A stretch of 56,451 bases of DNA. Origin: Actinomycetes bacterium (GTDB lineage: Bacteria > Actinomycetota > Acidimicrobiia > Acidimicrobiales > Ilumatobacteraceae). The translations under genes were made by a program, and so were the position numbers. This document shows, one piece after another, positions 54,358 through 56,451 of this stretch (the first letter of the stretch is position 1; each line of letters opens with the position of its first letter). The notes below the pieces were generated by a model. The model was not told the DNA's origin. It did no database searches and saw only the letters and a list, made by a program, of their open reading frames with translations. The stretch covers positions 1 through 56,451 of the forward strand of contig JANXUF010000069.1 in NCBI GenBank assembly GCA_025356335.1, in the 5' to 3' direction.

Positions 54358-55723
54358 TCCCACGCACGTTTTCGACTCCATCGTTGGCGAAGTCGACGAT
54401 CGCGACCGCATGGATTCCTTGTTGTCATCAGCTGACGACAGGTCGCCGTTCTATCTTCCGGCATCGTTCTTCGATGCTCGGCCAGAGCTGGCGCAGATCG
54501 CTTTGGCCGCTCAAGCTCGACTGACCGCACCGGACGCGGTGTTCGCCAAGACGCTTGGCCGTATCTCGGCGATCGTTCCACCGTCGACTCGACTGCCGGC
54601 GCTCGTTGGCGGCGCGGGAACACTGGACATCGCCGTCGCCGTCATTGGCAATCCTGGCGTCGGTAAATCGTCATCGACAGGGCCGAGCCGTGACCTTGTC
54701 CCGATTATCGACGACGAGGTTCTCACCGACGTTCCTATCGGGTCCGGCGAAGGACTGATCGACGCGTACTTCGCCGAGGTCGACGAGATCGACCCGAACA
54801 CCGGCAAGACGATCAAGGTGAAGCGCCAGACGAAACGATCTGTCCTCGTGAACATCGACGAGGGCAGCACGCTCACCGAGCTCGGCGCCAACAGGCGCGG
54901 CAGCACTCTGTTCGACGTCATGCGCTCGATGTGGTCCGGTGAAACCGTCGGGATGACGAACGCTTCCATCGAACGGCGTCGTCGCCTCGATGCCGGCACC
55001 TACCGCCTCGTCGTGTGCGCAGGATTCCAGCCGTCGACCACGAAGGCGATCCTCGACCAACTGCACACAGGTACGCCGCAACGATTCCTCTGGCTGCGAG
55101 CTGACGCACCGAACGCCCCAGACGTCGAGCCCGCATGGCCCGGCGCGCTGCGATTCAAACGGCCGTCCGTCTACACCGCCGGTTCCGAGATCGGCCTCGA
55201 CCCGATAATCGCCACCGAGATCCGCAACCGTCGACGACTGACACTGCGCGGCGAAGTCACCGTCGACCCACTCGCCGAACACGACACTCTGCAACGCCTG
55301 AAAGTCGCCGCGCTGCTCGCCGTCCTCGCCAGTCGTGACACCGTGAACCTCGACGACTGGGCGCTTGCCAAGACCGTCACCGACGTCAGCCGAGCGAACA
55401 GGACGTGGCTCACCGACCTACACAACGCCGACCAACGCCACGCCGAGGAAGCCGCCAACAACCGACACGTCCGACGGGAACTCGCCGTGGTCGACAGCGT
55501 CCAGCAACGAGCGCTCGACCGTATGACGGCAGCAATCGCACGCCACGTCCACCGCGCCACATGCGAAGGCGGCACATGCAACCGGCGATGCGCCGCACGA
55601 TCAACAGCAGGGCGCGACCGCACCATCGCCGCCGTCGACGATGCCATCGACGCTGCCGTGAATCTGCGATGGATCACCGTCGACGAAGACGTCGTCAAAC
55701 CCGGCAGCGCAAGGCCGACATGA
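54338..55723 (+). CDS. P-loop ATPase of replication type (DUF3987/primase-helicase-like)
   Basis: A 461-residue protein. After a 95-residue helical N-terminus, Walker A is GNPGVGKSS (about 104-112) and Walker B VLVNIDEGST (about 170-178). Downstream features are MRSMWSGETVGMTNAS, VCAGFQPSTT and TPQRFLWL, a pattern remembered from DUF3987-like proteins of actinobacterial elements, which are probably helicases for element replication. A Cys motif CEGGTCNRRC lies near residue 410, then a helical tail. The start GTG 54338 is preceded by GAGGCGG. It is likely the replication protein, but no primase domain is visible. Confidence 0.68.
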   Translation: MERSQPDPTHVFDSIVGEVDDRDRMDSLLSSADDRSPFYLPASFFDARPELAQIALAAQARLTAPDAVFAKTLGRISAIVPPSTRLPALVGGAGTLDIAVAVIGNPGVGKSSSTGPSRDLVPIIDDEVLTDVPIGSGEGLIDAYFAEVDEIDPNTGKTIKVKRQTKRSVLVNIDEGSTLTELGANRRGSTLFDVMRSMWSGETVGMTNASIERRRRLDAGTYRLVVCAGFQPSTTKAILDQLHTGTPQRFLWLRADAPNAPDVEPAWPGALRFKRPSVYTAGSEIGLDPIIATEIRNRRRLTLRGEVTVDPLAEHDTLQRLKVAALLAVLASRDTVNLDDWALAKTVTDVSRANRTWLTDLHNADQRHAEEAANNRHVRRELAVVDSVQQRALDRMTAAIARHVHRATCEGGTCNRRCAARSTAGRDRTIAAVDDAIDAAVNLRWITVDEDVVKPGSARPT

Positions 55724-55733
55724 GCACCCCGAT

Positions 55734-55758
55734 TTGTCGGACAGTCGGACGGTCCGAC
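55734..55758. promoter_or_regulatory. Operator-like palindromic site A
   Basis: TTGTCGGACA (55734-55743) directly followed by the perfect inverted repeat GTCGGAC-G-GTCCGAC (55744-55758). It begins ten bases after the ATPase stop codon. A second site with the same core lies 115 bases on. Confidence 0.55.
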
Positions 55759-55872
55759 ACGACATCGCGCTCTCTCGCCGAAAGCGGCACCCCAAGTCCT
55801 TTATCAAACATACATAAGACCATGTCAATAGGCATATGCCATCCGAGGCATGAAGCGACAGAACGTCACCAC

Positions 55873-55900
55873 TTGTCGGACACGTCCGACTGTCCGACAA
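55873..55900. promoter_or_regulatory. Operator-like palindromic site B
   Basis: TTGTCGGACA (55873-55882), 8 bases containing another GTCCGAC, then TGTCCGACAA (55891-55900), a perfect 10-bp inverted repeat. It ends 27 bases before the next start codon. The core is the same as in site A, so both are probably bound by one element-encoded or host protein, or act as iterons. Confidence 0.55.
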
Positions 55901-55927
55901 CCACCACCATCACGAAGGAGCACACCA

Positions 55928-56044
55928 ATGACAGCGAGAAGTCACACCCGAACGCGTCGACGAGAGAAGACAATTCGAGCCATCCGGCACCACCGCCACC
56001 TCCAACGCCGAGCCCGGCGCACACCTGCCAAGGCGGTGAAATGA
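55928..56044 (+). CDS. Small arginine-rich protein
   Basis: A 38-residue, strongly basic ORF (Arg, His and Lys make up nearly half) starting MTARSHTRTRRREKT. AAGGAG lies eight bases before the ATG. The frame extends upstream through the palindromic site, which argues for this shorter start. No family is recognised; a nucleic-acid-binding role would fit the charge. Confidence 0.45.
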   Translation: MTARSHTRTRRREKTIRAIRHHRHLQRRARRTPAKAVK

Positions 56045-56096
56045 CCGACACCGCACCCCGACCGCCCTCAACTATCCCATACCGGAGGCCGATGCA

Positions 56097-56426
56097 ATGC
56101 CAACACGCCCGCTCCCTCGCTGCTCATGGTCTCGCTGCCCACACCTCAAGCCATGCCCAGTGCACACAGTCCGCAGACCAGACACACGCACCGAAGCCGA
56201 CCGCAACCGAGGCACGAAGGCGCAACGCGGATACACCGCCGAGTACCGACGAGAGCGAGCCTCGCTGCTCGCCGACAGTCCCCTCTGCCATTGGGGATGT
56301 GGACGACCAGCAACCACAGCCGACCACGTCCCCCCACTATCCGCCTTCGATGACCGGTCGATGTGGACTGGCGTACTCCTGCCAGCGTGTGCCCGGTGCA
56401 ACTTCGGGATGCTCGGTCAGGACTGA
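56097..56426 (+). CDS. HNH endonuclease
   Basis: A 109-residue HNH nuclease. Key residues: CHWGCGRPATTADHVPPLSAF (metal and catalytic His in ADHVPP) and LLPACARCNFGM (Cys pair and Asn). The N-terminus is Cys-rich (CSWSRCPHLKPCPVH). GGAGG lies nine bases upstream of ATG 56097. In many actinophages and related elements such an HNH gene directly precedes the terminase genes, which would lie beyond the window. Confidence 0.82.
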   Translation: MPTRPLPRCSWSRCPHLKPCPVHTVRRPDTRTEADRNRGTKAQRGYTAEYRRERASLLADSPLCHWGCGRPATTADHVPPLSAFDDRSMWTGVLLPACARCNFGMLGQD

Positions 56427-56451
56427 CGCCGGCCGCCCGGCCCCCCCACCT

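Noticed and set aside
55850..55927. N-terminal extension of the small Arg-rich protein from an upstream ATG
   Set aside because: The extension would cover the perfect palindromic site at 55873-55900, and the internal ATG has a better Shine-Dalgarno.

Overview
The window is 56 kb of high-GC bacterial chromosome. Gene content suggests an actinobacterium, probably of the Acidimicrobiia: an LppM-type lipoprotein, a MDMPI/DinB-type (mycothiol-linked) gene remnant, an actinobacterial LysM/BTAD protein beside TadE-like pilin genes, GTG starts, and many start codons preceded by TANNNT at leaderless spacing. The lineage is inferred; no rRNA is present.

Layout. 1-5.1 kb: the 5' end of tuf with tRNA-Met and tRNA-Thr upstream, a GNAT acetyltransferase, a Uup-type ABC-F ATPase divergent from a pentapeptide-repeat protein, a Uma2 nuclease, a decayed uridine-kinase-like pseudogene and tRNA-Tyr. 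5.2-11.3 kb: YajQ, a DUF3291-GNAT fusion, acetyl-CoA synthetase, a double-FKBP lipoprotein and a propeller-like lipoprotein. 11.4-23.4 kb: a minus-strand complex I operon, nuoABCDHIJKLMN, without nuoE, nuoF or nuoG and followed by a MidA/NDUFAF7-type methyltransferase. The nuoC-nuoD junction carries a short tandem duplication that has made a 14-codon mini-ORF.

23.5-41.9 kb: a catabolic region. It holds a D-aminoacylase-type amidohydrolase, a 2-oxoglutarate/Fe(II) oxygenase, a choline-kinase-like phosphotransferase, a dimethylglycine/sarcosine dehydrogenase-like flavoprotein, an APC permease, threonine ammonia-lyase, a YtcJ-type amidohydrolase, a PotADBC-type polyamine ABC transporter, an aldehyde dehydrogenase and a PuuD-like gamma-glutamyl-GABA hydrolase. 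Import of amines or polyamines and their oxidation to amino acids is the simplest shared theme. Two intergenic regions here carry the same composite array of 19-bp repeats: two inverted units, CAT, then direct units.

42-51.2 kb: a lysoplasmalogenase-like membrane protein behind a leaderless 15-codon ORF, an LppM-like lipoprotein, a MDMPI/DinB pseudogene with three in-frame stops, radA, then a minus-strand block with a 71-aa pilin-like protein, three TadE-like proteins and a large LysM/BTAD protein.

51.3 kb to the end: the left part of an integrative element or prophage with a tyrosine integrase, a divergent HTH pair, small Cys-rich and basic proteins, a P-loop ATPase of replication type, palindromic TTGTCGGACA operator-like sites and an HNH endonuclease. 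It lies directly upstream of the pilin-like gene, where the Tad ATPase and platform genes might be expected, so it may have split that locus. Its right end is outside the window.
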